Shown here: positions 25,439-34,984 of the stretch, piece by piece | Position numbering within the stretch: position 1 is the stretch's first letter | Layout: each line of letters opens with the position of its first letter | Source: Rathayibacter sp. SD072 | GTDB taxonomy: Bacteria > Actinomycetota > Actinomycetes > Actinomycetales > Microbacteriaceae | Reading direction: 5' to 3' | Assembly (NCBI RefSeq): GCF_017355185.1 | Contig: NZ_JADILJ010000021.1 | Span: forward strand, 1 to 64,000 | DNA: 64,000 nt | Made by a program: the position numbers and the translations under genes | Notes under the pieces: generated by a model | The model's input: only the letters and a program-made list of their open reading frames with translations | Database searches by the model: none | Told to the model about the DNA's origin: nothing

Positions 25439-27038
25439 CGAGCAGCAGTCCAGCCCGCAGCCGACCCCTCAGCTGTCCGCGCAGCCCGTCCTCGTCGTCG
25501 ACTTCGGCGCGCAGTACGCGCAGCTGATCGCCCGTCGAGTGCGCGAGGCCAACGTCTACTCCGAGATCGTGCCCTCGAACGCCACGGCGGCCGAGATCGC
25601 GGCGAAGTCGCCGGTCGGGATCATCCTGTCCGGTGGCCCCTCCAGCGTGTACGAGGAGGGGGCGCCGCAGCTCGACCCCGCGATCTTCGACCTCGGCATC
25701 CCCGTGCTGGGCATCTGCTACGGCTTCCAGGTCATGGCGAAGGCCCTCGGCGGAGAGGTCGCGAACACCGGCCTCCGCGAGTACGGGGCGACCGACGCCG
25801 CGATCTCCACGGACGGCGGCGTGCTCCTCGGCGAGCAGCCCGCCGACCAGACGGTCTGGATGAGCCACGGCGACTCGGTCGCCAAGGCGCCGGAGGGCTT
25901 CGACGTCCTCGCCTCCACCTCGTCGACCCCGGTCGCCGCCTTCGGCAGCGATGCGCGTCGCCTCTACGGCGTGCAGTGGCACCCCGAGGTGAAGCACTCG
26001 ACGCACGGCCAGGCCGTCATCGAGAACTTCCTGCACCGCGCCGCCGGCATCCCGAACGACTGGAACTCCTCCAACGTCATCGAGGACCAGGTCACCCTGA
26101 TCCGCGAGCAGGTCGGCTCCGGCCGCGTCATCTGCGGCCTCTCCGGAGGAGTGGACTCGGCCGTGGCCGCCGCGATCGTGCACCGCGCGGTGGGCGACCA
26201 GCTGACCTGCGTCTTCGTCGACCACGGACTGCTCCGCAAGGACGAGCGCCGCCAGGTCGAGGAGGACTACGTGGCCGCGACCGGTGTCCGCCTGGTCACC
26301 GTCGACGTCCGCGAGCAGTTCCTCGACGCGCTCGCCGGTGTCAGCGACCCCGAGCAGAAGCGCAAGATCATCGGCCGCGAGTTCATCCGCACCTTCGAGG
26401 CCGCGGCGGAGGCGCTCGTCCTCGAGGCGCAGGGCGAGGGTGCGTCGATCGACTTCCTGGTGCAGGGCACGCTCTACCCCGACGTGGTGGAGTCGGGCGG
26501 CGGCACCGGAACCGCGAACATCAAGTCGCACCACAACGTGGGCGGCCTGCCCGAGGATCTGCAGTTCACCCTGGTGGAGCCCCTGCGCACCCTCTTCAAG
26601 GACGAGGTCCGCGCCATCGGCCGCGAGCTCGGCCTGCCCGAGGTCATCGTGGGCCGCCAGCCGTTCCCCGGACCGGGGCTCGGCATCCGCATCGTCGGCG
26701 AGGTCACCCAGGAGCGGCTCGACCTGCTCCAGGAGGCCGACGCGATCGTCCGCGCCGAGCTCACCGCCGCCGGCCTCGACGCCGAGATCTGGCAGTGCCC
26801 GGTCGTGCTGCTCGCCGACGTCCGCTCCGTCGGCGTGCAGGGCGACGGCCGCACCTACGGCCACCCGATCGTGCTGCGCCCCGTGTCCTCGGAGGACGCC
26901 ATGACGGCCGACTGGACGCGCCTGCCCTACGACCTGCTGGCGCGCATCTCGAACCGCATCACCAACGAGGTCGCCGGAGTGAACCGCGTCGTGCTCGACG
27001 TGACGTCCAAGCCCCCGGGCACCATCGAATGGGAGTGA
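25434..27038 (+). CDS. guaA: GMP synthase (glutamine-hydrolysing), ATT start
   Basis: 534 residues. Converts XMP to GMP with glutamine and ATP. Class I amidotransferase domain with nucleophile Cys in GICYGFQ (residue 95) and His in VQWHPEVKH; then the ATP pyrophosphatase loop [10 protein letters not shown] and the C-terminal dimerisation domain ending KPPGTIEWE. The conserved [18 protein letters not shown] lies before the first in-frame ATG/GTG/TTG (GTG 25539), so translation must start earlier. ATT at 25434 gives (M)SEQQSSPQP, has GGAGG at 25423-25427 with six-base spacing, and overlaps the DUF3817 stop. CTG at about 25476 is a weaker option. Confidence 0.95.
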   Translation: MSEQQSSPQPTPQLSAQPVLVVDFGAQYAQLIARRVREANVYSEIVPSNATAAEIAAKSPVGIILSGGPSSVYEEGAPQLDPAIFDLGIPVLGICYGFQVMAKALGGEVANTGLREYGATDAAISTDGGVLLGEQPADQTVWMSHGDSVAKAPEGFDVLASTSSTPVAAFGSDARRLYGVQWHPEVKHSTHGQAVIENFLHRAAGIPNDWNSSNVIEDQVTLIREQVGSGRVICGLSGGVDSAVAAAIVHRAVGDQLTCVFVDHGLLRKDERRQVEEDYVAATGVRLVTVDVREQFLDALAGVSDPEQKRKIIGREFIRTFEAAAEALVLEAQGEGASIDFLVQGTLYPDVVESGGGTGTANIKSHHNVGGLPEDLQFTLVEPLRTLFKDEVRAIGRELGLPEVIVGRQPFPGPGLGIRIVGEVTQERLDLLQEADAIVRAELTAAGLDAEIWQCPVVLLADVRSVGVQGDGRTYGHPIVLRPVSSEDAMTADWTRLPYDLLARISNRITNEVAGVNRVVLDVTSKPPGTIEWE

Positions 27039-27040
27039 CG

Positions 27041-27208
27041 CGGGCCTCCGCACGGCCATCTGCGGCGTTGTCGTCGGGCGCGGTACTTCCAGTACCGCTT
27101 CCTCCTCCGCCTTGCAGCTGACGCCGCGGGCCTCCGCACGGCCATCTGCGGCGTTGTCGTCGGGCGCGGTACTTCCAGTACCGCTTCCTCCTCCGCCTTG
27201 CAGCTGAC
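27041..27208. repeat. Two identical 82-bp hairpin repeats in tandem
   Basis: 27041-27122 and 27127-27208 are identical and separated by four bases. Each holds ATCTGCGGCGTTG on the left, CGCCTTGCAGCT on the right and a perfect stem GGTACT-TCC-AGTACC in the middle, and folds into one long imperfect hairpin. They begin two bases after the guaA stop, so they probably end guaA transcription. The element inside 353-517 is a diverged relative. Confidence 0.9.
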
Positions 27209-27280
27209 CGCGCGGAGACCCGCGGCGGGGCGGCGGTGAACGGGCTCCTCCGGGGGCCCGTTCGGCGTTTCCGGGGAAGG

Positions 27281-27643
27281 TCAGACGGAGCTGTCGACGA
27301 CGCCGACGAAGCGCGTGCCGATGCCGTCGTACTCGTCGCGGCGGTGGCCCTCGGGGTGGTTCGGCCACTCGTCGGGGGAGTGGTCCTCGCAGACGAGGAA
27401 CGTGAAGTCGGGCCACCACTTCTTGGGCCGTGCGGCCTCGGAGCGGCCGCAGATCGCGCAGTCGAGGGTCACCCACACCGGCCGCTTGCCGGTGCGGTTC
27501 TCGCGCGACTGGACGAGCCAGGGCGGCGGATCCTGCTCGAGAGCGGCGAACTCCTCCTCGGTGAGACGGGCGCCGAGACCGTGGCGGGCCGCCATCTCGA
27601 GGGGGATGTCGAGGCGCTGGGCGGCCTCGCGTCGCGTGATCAT
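27281..27643 (-). CDS. Small zinc-ribbon-like protein of unknown function
   Basis: 120 residues, not assigned to a known family. The N-terminus (ITRREAAQRLDIPLEMAARHG) looks like a short helical, DNA-binding-like segment. The centre has CAIC and, 27 residues on, a CEDH, a possible CxxC...CxxH metal site. Trp-rich PKKWWPDFTFLVC lies between. -10 TAAAGT (27655-27650) ends six bases before ATG, which supports this start and a leaderless mRNA. Confidence 0.75.
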   Translation of the reverse strand: MITRREAAQRLDIPLEMAARHGLGARLTEEEFAALEQDPPPWLVQSRENRTGKRPVWVTLDCAICGRSEAARPKKWWPDFTFLVCEDHSPDEWPNHPEGHRRDEYDGIGTRFVGVVDSSV

Positions 27644-27652
27644 CGGCCCACT

Positions 27653-28684
27653 TTAGCTCAGCGCCGGAGTGCGGACCCCGGCTGAGGGGCGCAGCGATGC
27701 GCGCGACAGCAGCCACTCGAGCGGGCCCTGACCTACGAACCGGCGCCAGAGCATCGCGAAGGCGATCGAGCCGAGCACGAAGGCCAGCAGGAGGGTCCAG
27801 CTGCGCCAGGCGTCGAAGTCGAAGGGCTCGTGGGGGATCAGGTAGACCGCCAGTGCCACCAGCTGCAGGGAGTAGATCGTCAGAGGCATGCCCCCCACTG
27901 CGGCGAGCGGAGCGGAGAGCCGCCGGAACGCGGCAGAGCGCTGCCCCAGAGCGGTGAGGAAGCCGATGGCGACGGCCGCGACTCCGCCCGCACCGAGCAG
28001 CTCGGCGGTGGTGCTCGCGTGGGCCTCGACGCTCTCGGCGCCGCCGATCGCCATGCCGCCGCCGTAGCCGAGGACGAGGGAGACCGCTCCGCCGATGACC
28101 AGCCAGCGCTGCGTGGTCGCCGAGCGGATGTCGCACCGGGTGACGAGGAGGCCGAGGACGATGTAGGCCAGCCAGGACGGCACGGGGTAGTACTGCGTCA
28201 GCCAGAGGAGGGGCTGCTCCGCGAGCAGGGCGGTATCCGGCGGCAGCGTCCGCAGCCAGGCTCCGCCCGTTCCGACGAGGTCGTCGACGATCACGGGACC
28301 CAGGACGGCGAACGCGACGACCAGCACGGCGAGCAGTGCCCGGGGGAGGAAGAGGACCAGGGCGGCGAGGGCGAACATCAGGCCGTAGTGCGGCAGGATC
28401 ACGGCGATCGGCGTCCCGAGCAGGGTCAGCGCGACGCCCAGGGCGAGCAGGTAGAGCCCCCGGAGGAGGATCGACCCGGTGTCGCGCCCGGGGCGCTCGG
28501 AGCGGCGGGCGCCGCCGGTCATCAGTCCGATCGACACCCCCGCGAGGACCGCGAAGAGGACGGAGCTGCGGCCGTTCCAGATCATCTCCTCGCTCACCGG
28601 GGCGAGATGGGCGGCGAACATCCCGAGCACGGCGATCCCGCGGGCGACGTCGAGGCCGACGATGCGGGAGGAGTAGGCGGTCAC
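27653..28684 (-). CDS. DUF1624/DUF418-type multi-pass membrane protein
   Basis: 343 residues with nine or ten membrane segments. The start RIVGLDVARGIAVLGMFAAH is the signature of heparan-alpha-glucosaminide N-acetyltransferase-like (DUF1624) and DUF418 proteins; the C-terminal PLTIYSLQLVALAVYLI and the final QGPLEWLLSR fit DUF418. Such proteins may transfer acyl groups to wall or surface glycans, but no activity can be assigned here. GTG start; ten bases separate it from the small gene downstream. Confidence 0.8.
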   Translation of the reverse strand: MTAYSSRIVGLDVARGIAVLGMFAAHLAPVSEEMIWNGRSSVLFAVLAGVSIGLMTGGARRSERPGRDTGSILLRGLYLLALGVALTLLGTPIAVILPHYGLMFALAALVLFLPRALLAVLVVAFAVLGPVIVDDLVGTGGAWLRTLPPDTALLAEQPLLWLTQYYPVPSWLAYIVLGLLVTRCDIRSATTQRWLVIGGAVSLVLGYGGGMAIGGAESVEAHASTTAELLGAGGVAAVAIGFLTALGQRSAAFRRLSAPLAAVGGMPLTIYSLQLVALAVYLIPHEPFDFDAWRSWTLLLAFVLGSIAFAMLWRRFVGQGPLEWLLSRASLRPSAGVRTPALS

Positions 28685-28738
28685 GGATCCATGCTGCCAG
28701 GCGGGCCTGGACGAGGGGCCAGCGCCCCGGAACGACGA

Positions 28739-28768
28739 CGGGCGCCCGACCCGGAGGTCGAGCGCCCG
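28739..28768 (-). terminator. Terminator after the Bax inhibitor-1 family gene
   Basis: 13-base arms 28739-28751 and 28756-28768 with one mismatch and a four-base loop, between two minus-strand genes. Confidence 0.7.
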
Positions 28769-28789
28769 ACGGCGTGAGCGGTGCGAGGG

Positions 28790-29572
28790 CTACTCGCGGA
28801 AGATCGCGACGAGTCGCAGGATCTCGAGGTACATCCAGACGACCGTGACGAGGATGCCGTAGGCGCCCGTCCAGCCGTAGATGCGCGGGGCGCGGTTGCG
28901 CACGCCCTGCTGGATGAACTCGAAGTCCATCACGAGCGAGTAGGTGGCCAGCGCGATCGCGATGAGGCCGATCACGATGCCGATGAAGCCGGTGCGCAGA
29001 CCGAAGCCGCCGCCGACGCCGAAGAGGCCGAGACCGAGGTTCACGAGCGAGAAGACCGCGTAGCTGATCATGCCGATGAAGAAGATCTTGTTCAGCTTCG
29101 GCGAGGTGCGGATCTTGCCGTTCATGAACAGCGCCAGGGTGACGCCGATCACGATGACGGTCGCGAGGAGGGCCTGGACGACCGCGCCCTCGTAGACGTT
29201 CTCGAAGATGCCCGAGATCGCACCCACCGCGATGCCCTGGGTGGCGGCGTAGCCGAGGATCAGAGCGGGGCTCGGGACCTTCTTGAAGGCGTTGACGATG
29301 CCGAGGACCAGCGCGACGATCACGGCCGGGAGCATGAGCCCCGGGACGAACCAGCCGACAGCCGCGCCCGCCAGGAGCACGACGAAGGCGAGAGCCGTCT
29401 TCGCGAGGGTGTCCTCGACGGTCATCCGGTCGGTCTCCGTGGAGCTCGCGGCCGGACGGTTGTACATCTGGTCGAGCGTGTCGGACGAGACGTCGGGGAG
29501 GTCCTGCACGCGGCCGGCGTAGCCGCGGTTGCTGAACTCCGGACGCCCGAAGGCCGGATTGCTGCTTGCCAT
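28790..29572 (-). CDS. Bax inhibitor-1 / YccA family membrane protein
   Basis: 260 residues. A soluble N-terminus of about 50 residues precedes seven membrane segments. The ending DFEFIQQGVRNRAPRIYGWT is characteristic of the actinobacterial Bax inhibitor-1 (YccA/TMBIM) branch. Bacterial members act as pH-sensitive Ca2+ leak channels or protease modulators; which applies here is unknown. ATG 29572 has AGAGGAACC upstream; a longer open frame upstream lacks such support. Confidence 0.92.
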   Translation of the reverse strand: MASSNPAFGRPEFSNRGYAGRVQDLPDVSSDTLDQMYNRPAASSTETDRMTVEDTLAKTALAFVVLLAGAAVGWFVPGLMLPAVIVALVLGIVNAFKKVPSPALILGYAATQGIAVGAISGIFENVYEGAVVQALLATVIVIGVTLALFMNGKIRTSPKLNKIFFIGMISYAVFSLVNLGLGLFGVGGGFGLRTGFIGIVIGLIAIALATYSLVMDFEFIQQGVRNRAPRIYGWTGAYGILVTVVWMYLEILRLVAIFRE

Positions 29573-29760
29573 GGTTCCTCTTCTCTCAGGTGCGCTGGTG
29601 TCCGGTGGAGCAACGGAGCTGAGTCGCGGTGGTCGGGATGCTGTGGTGCCGCCGGGTCCTCGAGAGGACTCCGACGATGTGACCACAGTATCTGAGAACA
29701 GCTCTCAGAGTCTGGCTGTTCCCCACGAGCGAACCGAGTCCTCGCCCGTAGGATCGCCGC

Positions 29761-30780
29761 ATGCCCGACCGCTCCGCTCCACTCGTCATCGGCCACCGCG
29801 GCGCGAGCGGCTACCGCCCCGAGCACACCCGCTCCGCTTACGATCTCGCCGTCGCCCTCGGCGCCGACGCCGTCGAGCCCGATCTCGTCGCCACCCGCGA
29901 CGGCGTGCTGGTCCTGCGGCACGAGAACGAGATCTCGGGCACCACCGACATCGAGCGCCGACCGGAGTTCGCCGACCGCCGGACGACCAAGCGGCTCGAG
30001 GGGAAGGACGTCACGGGCTGGTTCACCGAGGACTTCACCTGGGCCGAGCTCTCCCAGCTGCGGGCCAGGGAGCGGTTGCCCGCCGTCCGCCCCTCGAGCG
30101 CCACCTTCGACGGCCAGTTCCCGCTGCTGCGCTTCTCGGACCTGCTCGCCCTGCTCGACCGGGCGGGCGAGGACGCGCCGGGCGCTCCTCCCGGGCTCGT
30201 CGCCGAGATCAAGCACGCCGACTACTTCGACTCGATCGGGCTGCCGCTGGACGTGCTGCTCGAGCAGGAGCTCGCCGCCGCCGGCTGGGGCCCCCGCGAC
30301 CCGAGGCTGACCATCGAGAGCTTCGAGAAGACGGTGCTCGAGCGGCTCGGCGTGCGCGGCGTCGGCACCAAGCGCGTGTTCCTGATCGAGTCGCGGGGAG
30401 CGGCGCCCGACCTCGTCGCGGCGCACGGCGCCCGCGCCACTCCCTACGCCGACTTCGTGACCCCGTCCGGACTGCGCAACCTCGCCGGCACGGTCGACGG
30501 GGTCAGCGTGGACAAGAGCATGCTGTTCGCCCGCGACGCCGCGGGGCGTGCGACGGGGCCGAACGCGCTGGTCGAGCACGCGCACGCCGTGGGGCTCGAG
30601 GTCTACACCTGGACCCTCCGCCCCGAGAACCGGTTCCTCGAGAAGGTGCACCGCCGGGGCAAGGAGCCGGCCGCCTTCGGGGCCTGGCAGGACGAGTTCC
30701 GGATGATCCTCGCCACCGGTCTGGACGGCGTGTTCGCGGACCACCCCGATCTCGCACTCGAGGTCGTCGCCGCCCGCTGA
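29761..30780 (+). CDS. Glycerophosphodiester phosphodiesterase
   Basis: 339 residues, GDPD TIM barrel. Catalytic and metal residues are visible: His12 in GHRGASGYRPEHT, Glu21, Glu39 and Asp41 in VEPDLVATRDG, His54 in LRHEN. It has no signal peptide and would release glycerol-3-phosphate from glycerophosphodiesters. -10 TAGGAT (29749-29754) ends six bases before ATG. Its closest relatives are GlpQ-type enzymes with the long insert between strands 2 and 3 seen here (about residues 60-120). Confidence 0.93.
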   Translation: MPDRSAPLVIGHRGASGYRPEHTRSAYDLAVALGADAVEPDLVATRDGVLVLRHENEISGTTDIERRPEFADRRTTKRLEGKDVTGWFTEDFTWAELSQLRARERLPAVRPSSATFDGQFPLLRFSDLLALLDRAGEDAPGAPPGLVAEIKHADYFDSIGLPLDVLLEQELAAAGWGPRDPRLTIESFEKTVLERLGVRGVGTKRVFLIESRGAAPDLVAAHGARATPYADFVTPSGLRNLAGTVDGVSVDKSMLFARDAAGRATGPNALVEHAHAVGLEVYTWTLRPENRFLEKVHRRGKEPAAFGAWQDEFRMILATGLDGVFADHPDLALEVVAAR

Positions 30781-30901
30781 TCCGGATCAGCGACCTCCCG
30801 GCGCGGATGGAGGCGACCGGGAGTGTTCGCTGCCATCATCGGAAGCCCTCTGCGCGGCCCCCTCGCCGCGCCGCGCCCCGCCCCTCGAGAGGAGGAACCC
30901 C

Positions 30902-31786
30902 GTGTCGACCCGCGCCCGCATCACCCGCCGCTGGATCACCTCCGCGGTGCTCGCCGCCCTCGGGGTGGCTCTGGTCTACTGGCTCGCCGTGCTCACGCCG
31001 CAGGGCCAGGCCGCCGAGAACTCCGGCCTGCGCGGAGCCGACCTGGTCTTCGGCCGGGCGACGGGGACGGCCGCGGGCACTCTGGCCGACATCACTCCGG
31101 TCTCGATGATCGGCGGGGCCCTGCTGGCGGCGTCGATCGCGCTGATCCGGCGCCGACCGGCCCTCGCGCTCGCCTCCGTCGGGTCGATCGTGCTGACCGC
31201 CGGACTGACGCAGCTGCTCAAGAACGTGGTCCTCGAGCGCCCGCTGCTCGTCGAGACCGACGCCTGGTACACCGGCGGCAGCTTCCCGAGCGGTCACACC
31301 GCGGCCGCGGTCTCGGTCGTCTTCGCCCTGGCGATGGTGCTGCCCGCCCGCGGTCGCACCGTCGTGCTCCTGCTCGGCGGCGCCGTGGTGGTCCTGGTCG
31401 GCAACCTGACCATGGCGGCGTCGTGGCACCGGGCGAGCGACGTGCTCGGCGCCGACCTCGTCGCGCTGGCCTCCGCCTCCCTCGCCTGCGCCTGGCTCTC
31501 GACCCGCGCCCAGCTGGGCCGGGCCCCGCGCCGCACTCCGCGCAGGAACGTGAACAGGCTGCTGGTCGTCTGCTCGGTCGTCGTGGTGCTCGTGCTCGCC
31601 GGACTCGCCGTGCAGGGCATCCAGTACTACCCGGACGACACGAAGGATCTGACCGCGTTCGCGCTGCAGCAGCTGCTCGCGGTGTCGACCTCGACGATCG
31701 CGCTCGTGGGCTTCGCGCTCGCCTGGCGCGGCCTCGACGTGGGCGGTTCGCTGACGGCGTCCGCGGCTCGGCCCCGAGCGGCCTGA
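30902..31786 (+). CDS. PAP2 family membrane phosphatase
   Basis: 294 residues, about six membrane segments. All three PAP2 motifs are present: LKNVVLERP (Lys and Arg-Pro), FPSGHTA, and SWHRASDVLGAD with the catalytic His and Asp. Likely substrate is a lipid phosphate such as undecaprenyl diphosphate or phosphatidic acid. SD GGAGG lies six bases before GTG 30902. Confidence 0.9.
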   Translation: MSTRARITRRWITSAVLAALGVALVYWLAVLTPQGQAAENSGLRGADLVFGRATGTAAGTLADITPVSMIGGALLAASIALIRRRPALALASVGSIVLTAGLTQLLKNVVLERPLLVETDAWYTGGSFPSGHTAAAVSVVFALAMVLPARGRTVVLLLGGAVVVLVGNLTMAASWHRASDVLGADLVALASASLACAWLSTRAQLGRAPRRTPRRNVNRLLVVCSVVVVLVLAGLAVQGIQYYPDDTKDLTAFALQQLLAVSTSTIALVGFALAWRGLDVGGSLTASAARPRAA

Positions 31787-31829
31787 CCCGGCTCCCCGTG
31801 TCGGAGGGTCGATCTACACTCGGAGGGAC

Positions 31830-34280
31830 ATGAGCCTCCTCTTCGATCCGAGCGATTCCCGCGCCACCCCGGTCATCGTCGGCGCCCCCGGCGACGGCGC
31901 CTCCTTCAGCGACCCGGCGCACGAGAAGCTCGTCGCCGGCCTGAACCCGCAGCAGCGCGAGGCGGTCGAGTACCGCGGCGACGCGCTGCTCATCGTCGCC
32001 GGCGCCGGCTCCGGCAAGACCAGCGTGCTCACGCGCCGCATCGCGAGCCTCCTCGGCAACGGCGAGGCCTGGCCGAGCCAGATCCTCGCCATCACGTTCA
32101 CCAACAAGGCGGCGGCCGAGATGCGCGAGCGCGTCGAGAAGCTCGTCGGGCAGAGCGCCGAGGGGATGTGGATCTCGACCTTCCACTCGGCCTGCGTGCG
32201 GATCCTGCGCCGCGAGGCCGAGAACTTCGGCATGACCTCCTCCTTCACCATCTACGACTCCGGCGATCAGCGCGCACTGCTGAAGAGGATCGTGAAGGAC
32301 CTCGAGGCCGACTCCCTCGGCATCACCGTCGCGAGCGCGTCGTCGAAGATCTCGAAGCTCAAGAACGAGCTCGCGGACGTCGACTCCTACGCGCGCACCG
32401 CCAACATGAGCGACCCGAACGAGGAGATGTTCCTCCAGGTGTTCCGCGCGTACTCGCGGGCCCTCGAGAGCGCCAACGCCTTCGACTTCGACGATCTCAT
32501 CGCGCAGACCGTGTACCTCTTCCGCGCCTTTCCGCACGTGGCGGCCAAGTACCAGCGGCGATTCCGCCACGTACTGGTCGACGAGTACCAGGACACGAAC
32601 CACGCGCAGTACTCGCTGATCCACGAGCTGACCCGGCCGGTGCCGCGGGCGACGATCGACGCGGCGCAGTTCGACCGCCCGTACCGCGGCCCCGTCACGG
32701 CCGACGGGTCGATCCCCGGCGCCTCCCTGACGGTCGTCGGCGACTCCGACCAGTCGATCTACGCGTTCCGCGGAGCCGACATCCGCAACATCGTCGAGTT
32801 CGAGCGCGACTTCCCGGGCTGCCGGGTGATCCTGCTCGAGCAGAACTACCGCTCGACCCAGAACATCCTCTCGGCGGCGAACGCGGTCATCTCGAACAAC
32901 TTCGACCGCCGTGCGAAGAACCTCTGGTCCTCCAGCGGCGACGGCGAGAAGATCATCGGCTACACGGGCTACTCCGGTCACGACGAGGCGCAGTTCGTGG
33001 TCGACGAGATCGCCCGGCTGCACGCCGCGGGCACGGGCTACGACGAGATCGCCGTGTTCTACCGGACCAACGCGCAGACCCGCGCGCTGGAGGAGATCTT
33101 CATCCGCTCGGCGCTGCCGTACCGGATCCTCGGCGGCACGAAGTTCTACGAGCGGGCCGAGATCAAGGACGCGCTCGCGTACCTCATCACCGTGGCGAAC
33201 CCCGCCGATGTGCTCGCGCTCCGGCGCATCATGAACACCCCCAAGCGCGGCATCGGCCCGGCGACGGAGGCGCAGCTGCAGTCGTTCGCCGACACCAACG
33301 GCGTCACGCTCCGCGAGTCGATGCGCAACGCGGGCTCGCTGGGCATGGGGCCGAAGGTCACCAAGGCCATCGTCGACCTGGCGACGCTGCTCGACGAGTG
33401 CGCGATGATGCTCGACCCCGGCCGTCCCGAGGGGGAGGCGAAGGTGCACGAGGTGCTGACGGCGCTGCTGACACGCAGCGGCTACCTCGACATGCTGCGC
33501 GCCAGCCGCGATCCCCAGGACGAGGCGCGGGCCGAGAACGTCGACGAGCTCATCGCCGTGACCAAGGAGTTCGCGCGCAACAACCCCGACGGCGGACTGG
33601 TGGACTTCCTCACCGAGGTGTCGCTCGTCGCCGCGGCGGACGACCTCGAGGACGACTCCGGAACGGTCTCGTTGATGACCCTCCACACCGCGAAGGGCCT
33701 CGAGTACGACGCGGTGTTCCTCACGGGCATCGAGGAGGACCTCCTCCCGCACCGCATCTCCGCGAACGAGCCGGGCGGTCCGGCCGAGGAGCGGCGGCTC
33801 TTCTACGTGGGCATCACCCGCGCCCGCAAGCGGCTCTTCCTGTCGCTCGCGATGACGCGTGCGCAGTACGGCGAGACGTCGGTCGCGATGCCCAGCCGCT
33901 TCCTCCAGGAGATCCCCGGGGAGCTCATCGAGTGGCGCCAGTCGCCGGGGGCGGCGACGTCGCGCGGAGGCACTCAGCCGCGCGCGCTGAACGCCCAGCG
34001 CCCGGGCTTCGGCCGCTCGCGCTCGAACACCGAGTTCCGCGAGGCGCTCGCGGCGGCTCCCAAGGCCAAGGCGGAGTTCCCGAACCGCATCACCGGCATG
34101 GTCCGCGACAACGGCGACCTCGAGCTGATCGCGGGCGACCGCATCCGGCACACCGATTTCGGCGAGGGCCGGGTGAACGCGGTGACCGGAGAGGGCACCA
34201 AGCGCGTCGCGCACGTGCTGTTCGACGCGGTGGGCGCCAAGAAGCTGCTGATCAAGGTCGCGCCGATCGAGAAGCTGTGA
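31830..34280 (+). CDS. pcrA: ATP-dependent 3'-5' DNA helicase PcrA/UvrD
   Basis: 816 residues. Walker A AGAGSGKTSVL, motif II DEYQDTNHAQY, motif III GDSDQSIYAFRGAD, motif IV QNYRST, motif V LMTLHTAKGLEYDAVFL and motif VI YVGITRARKRL are all present. The C-terminal beta domain after GDRIRHTDFGEGRV binds RNA polymerase in relatives. About 30 residues are inserted between motifs II and III (PRATIDAAQFDRPYRGPVTA). It unwinds DNA in excision repair and transcription-replication conflicts. -10 TACACT (31815-31820) lies nine bases before ATG. Confidence 0.96.
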   Translation: MSLLFDPSDSRATPVIVGAPGDGASFSDPAHEKLVAGLNPQQREAVEYRGDALLIVAGAGSGKTSVLTRRIASLLGNGEAWPSQILAITFTNKAAAEMRERVEKLVGQSAEGMWISTFHSACVRILRREAENFGMTSSFTIYDSGDQRALLKRIVKDLEADSLGITVASASSKISKLKNELADVDSYARTANMSDPNEEMFLQVFRAYSRALESANAFDFDDLIAQTVYLFRAFPHVAAKYQRRFRHVLVDEYQDTNHAQYSLIHELTRPVPRATIDAAQFDRPYRGPVTADGSIPGASLTVVGDSDQSIYAFRGADIRNIVEFERDFPGCRVILLEQNYRSTQNILSAANAVISNNFDRRAKNLWSSSGDGEKIIGYTGYSGHDEAQFVVDEIARLHAAGTGYDEIAVFYRTNAQTRALEEIFIRSALPYRILGGTKFYERAEIKDALAYLITVANPADVLALRRIMNTPKRGIGPATEAQLQSFADTNGVTLRESMRNAGSLGMGPKVTKAIVDLATLLDECAMMLDPGRPEGEAKVHEVLTALLTRSGYLDMLRASRDPQDEARAENVDELIAVTKEFARNNPDGGLVDFLTEVSLVAAADDLEDDSGTVSLMTLHTAKGLEYDAVFLTGIEEDLLPHRISANEPGGPAEERRLFYVGITRARKRLFLSLAMTRAQYGETSVAMPSRFLQEIPGELIEWRQSPGAATSRGGTQPRALNAQRPGFGRSRSNTEFREALAAAPKAKAEFPNRITGMVRDNGDLELIAGDRIRHTDFGEGRVNAVTGEGTKRVAHVLFDAVGAKKLLIKVAPIEKL

Positions 34281-34293
34281 GGCGCGCGGCGCC

Positions 34294-34905
34294 GTGACCG
34301 CCCCGGTCCCGCGCGCCTCGCGGAGCGTCACGGCGGCGCGGTTCGCGACCGAGGCGTTCTCGCCCGCGGTCCTCGCCGTGGTGGTGCCGATCGTGGTCGG
34401 AGCCCGGGTCGCCGATCCGCCGCTGCTCGGGATCGCCTGGGGTGCTCTCGCGGCGCTGTTCGTCGGGGTGCTGCCCTACCTCGCGATCCGGCTGCTGATG
34501 CGCTCGGGGCGGATCCGGGGCGACCACCACGTGCCGGAGCGGCGCGAGCGCGCGCTCCCGATCGCTCTCGCGCTGGTCTCGATCGTCGTCGGCCTCGTGC
34601 TGCTCGCCGCGTTCGGCGCTCCGGCGGCCGTGACGACCTTCGGTCTCGTGACGGTGGCGGTCGTCGTGGCGGTCGGCCTGGTGAACCTCGTGTGGAAGCT
34701 CTCCGGGCACGCCGCGGTCGTGGCGACCTGCGCGGTCGTGGTGCTGATCGCCTACGGGCCCTGGTCGCTGCTGCTCTCGGTGCCGGTCGTGCTCTGGACC
34801 GGATGGTCGCGCGTCCGGCTCGCGGCGCACACGCCGGCGCAGGTGCTGGCGGGGGCCGCCGCGGGCGCCGTGCTCGCCTCCGTCGTCTGGTCGCTGCTCG
34901 GCTGA
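34294..34905 (+). CDS. PAP2-like membrane protein with degenerate active site
   Basis: 203 residues, five or six membrane segments. It keeps the middle PAP2 motif (WKLSGHAA) and the third (SRVRLAAHTPAQ), but where a catalytic Asp should follow the His by four positions there is Gln, and no KxxxxxxRP motif is visible. It may be a non-catalytic or altered relative of the PAP2 enzyme encoded 3 kb upstream. GTG lies 13 bases after the helicase stop, so the two may be co-transcribed. Confidence 0.75.
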   Translation: MTAPVPRASRSVTAARFATEAFSPAVLAVVVPIVVGARVADPPLLGIAWGALAALFVGVLPYLAIRLLMRSGRIRGDHHVPERRERALPIALALVSIVVGLVLLAAFGAPAAVTTFGLVTVAVVVAVGLVNLVWKLSGHAAVVATCAVVVLIAYGPWSLLLSVPVVLWTGWSRVRLAAHTPAQVLAGAAAGAVLASVVWSLLG

Positions 34906-34922
34906 CGCGCCGGGGAAGCGCC

Positions 34923-34978
34923 GCGAGATGCCGGTCCGGTACGCGCGGCGCGGGCCGCGCACGGGACCGGCATCTCGC
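34923..34978. terminator. Bidirectional terminator
   Basis: Perfect 15-bp arms GCGAGATGCCGGTCC (34923-34937) and GGACCGGCATCTCGC (34964-34978) around a GC-rich loop that can itself pair. It lies between convergent genes. Confidence 0.85.
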
Positions 34979-34984
34979 GCGGAG

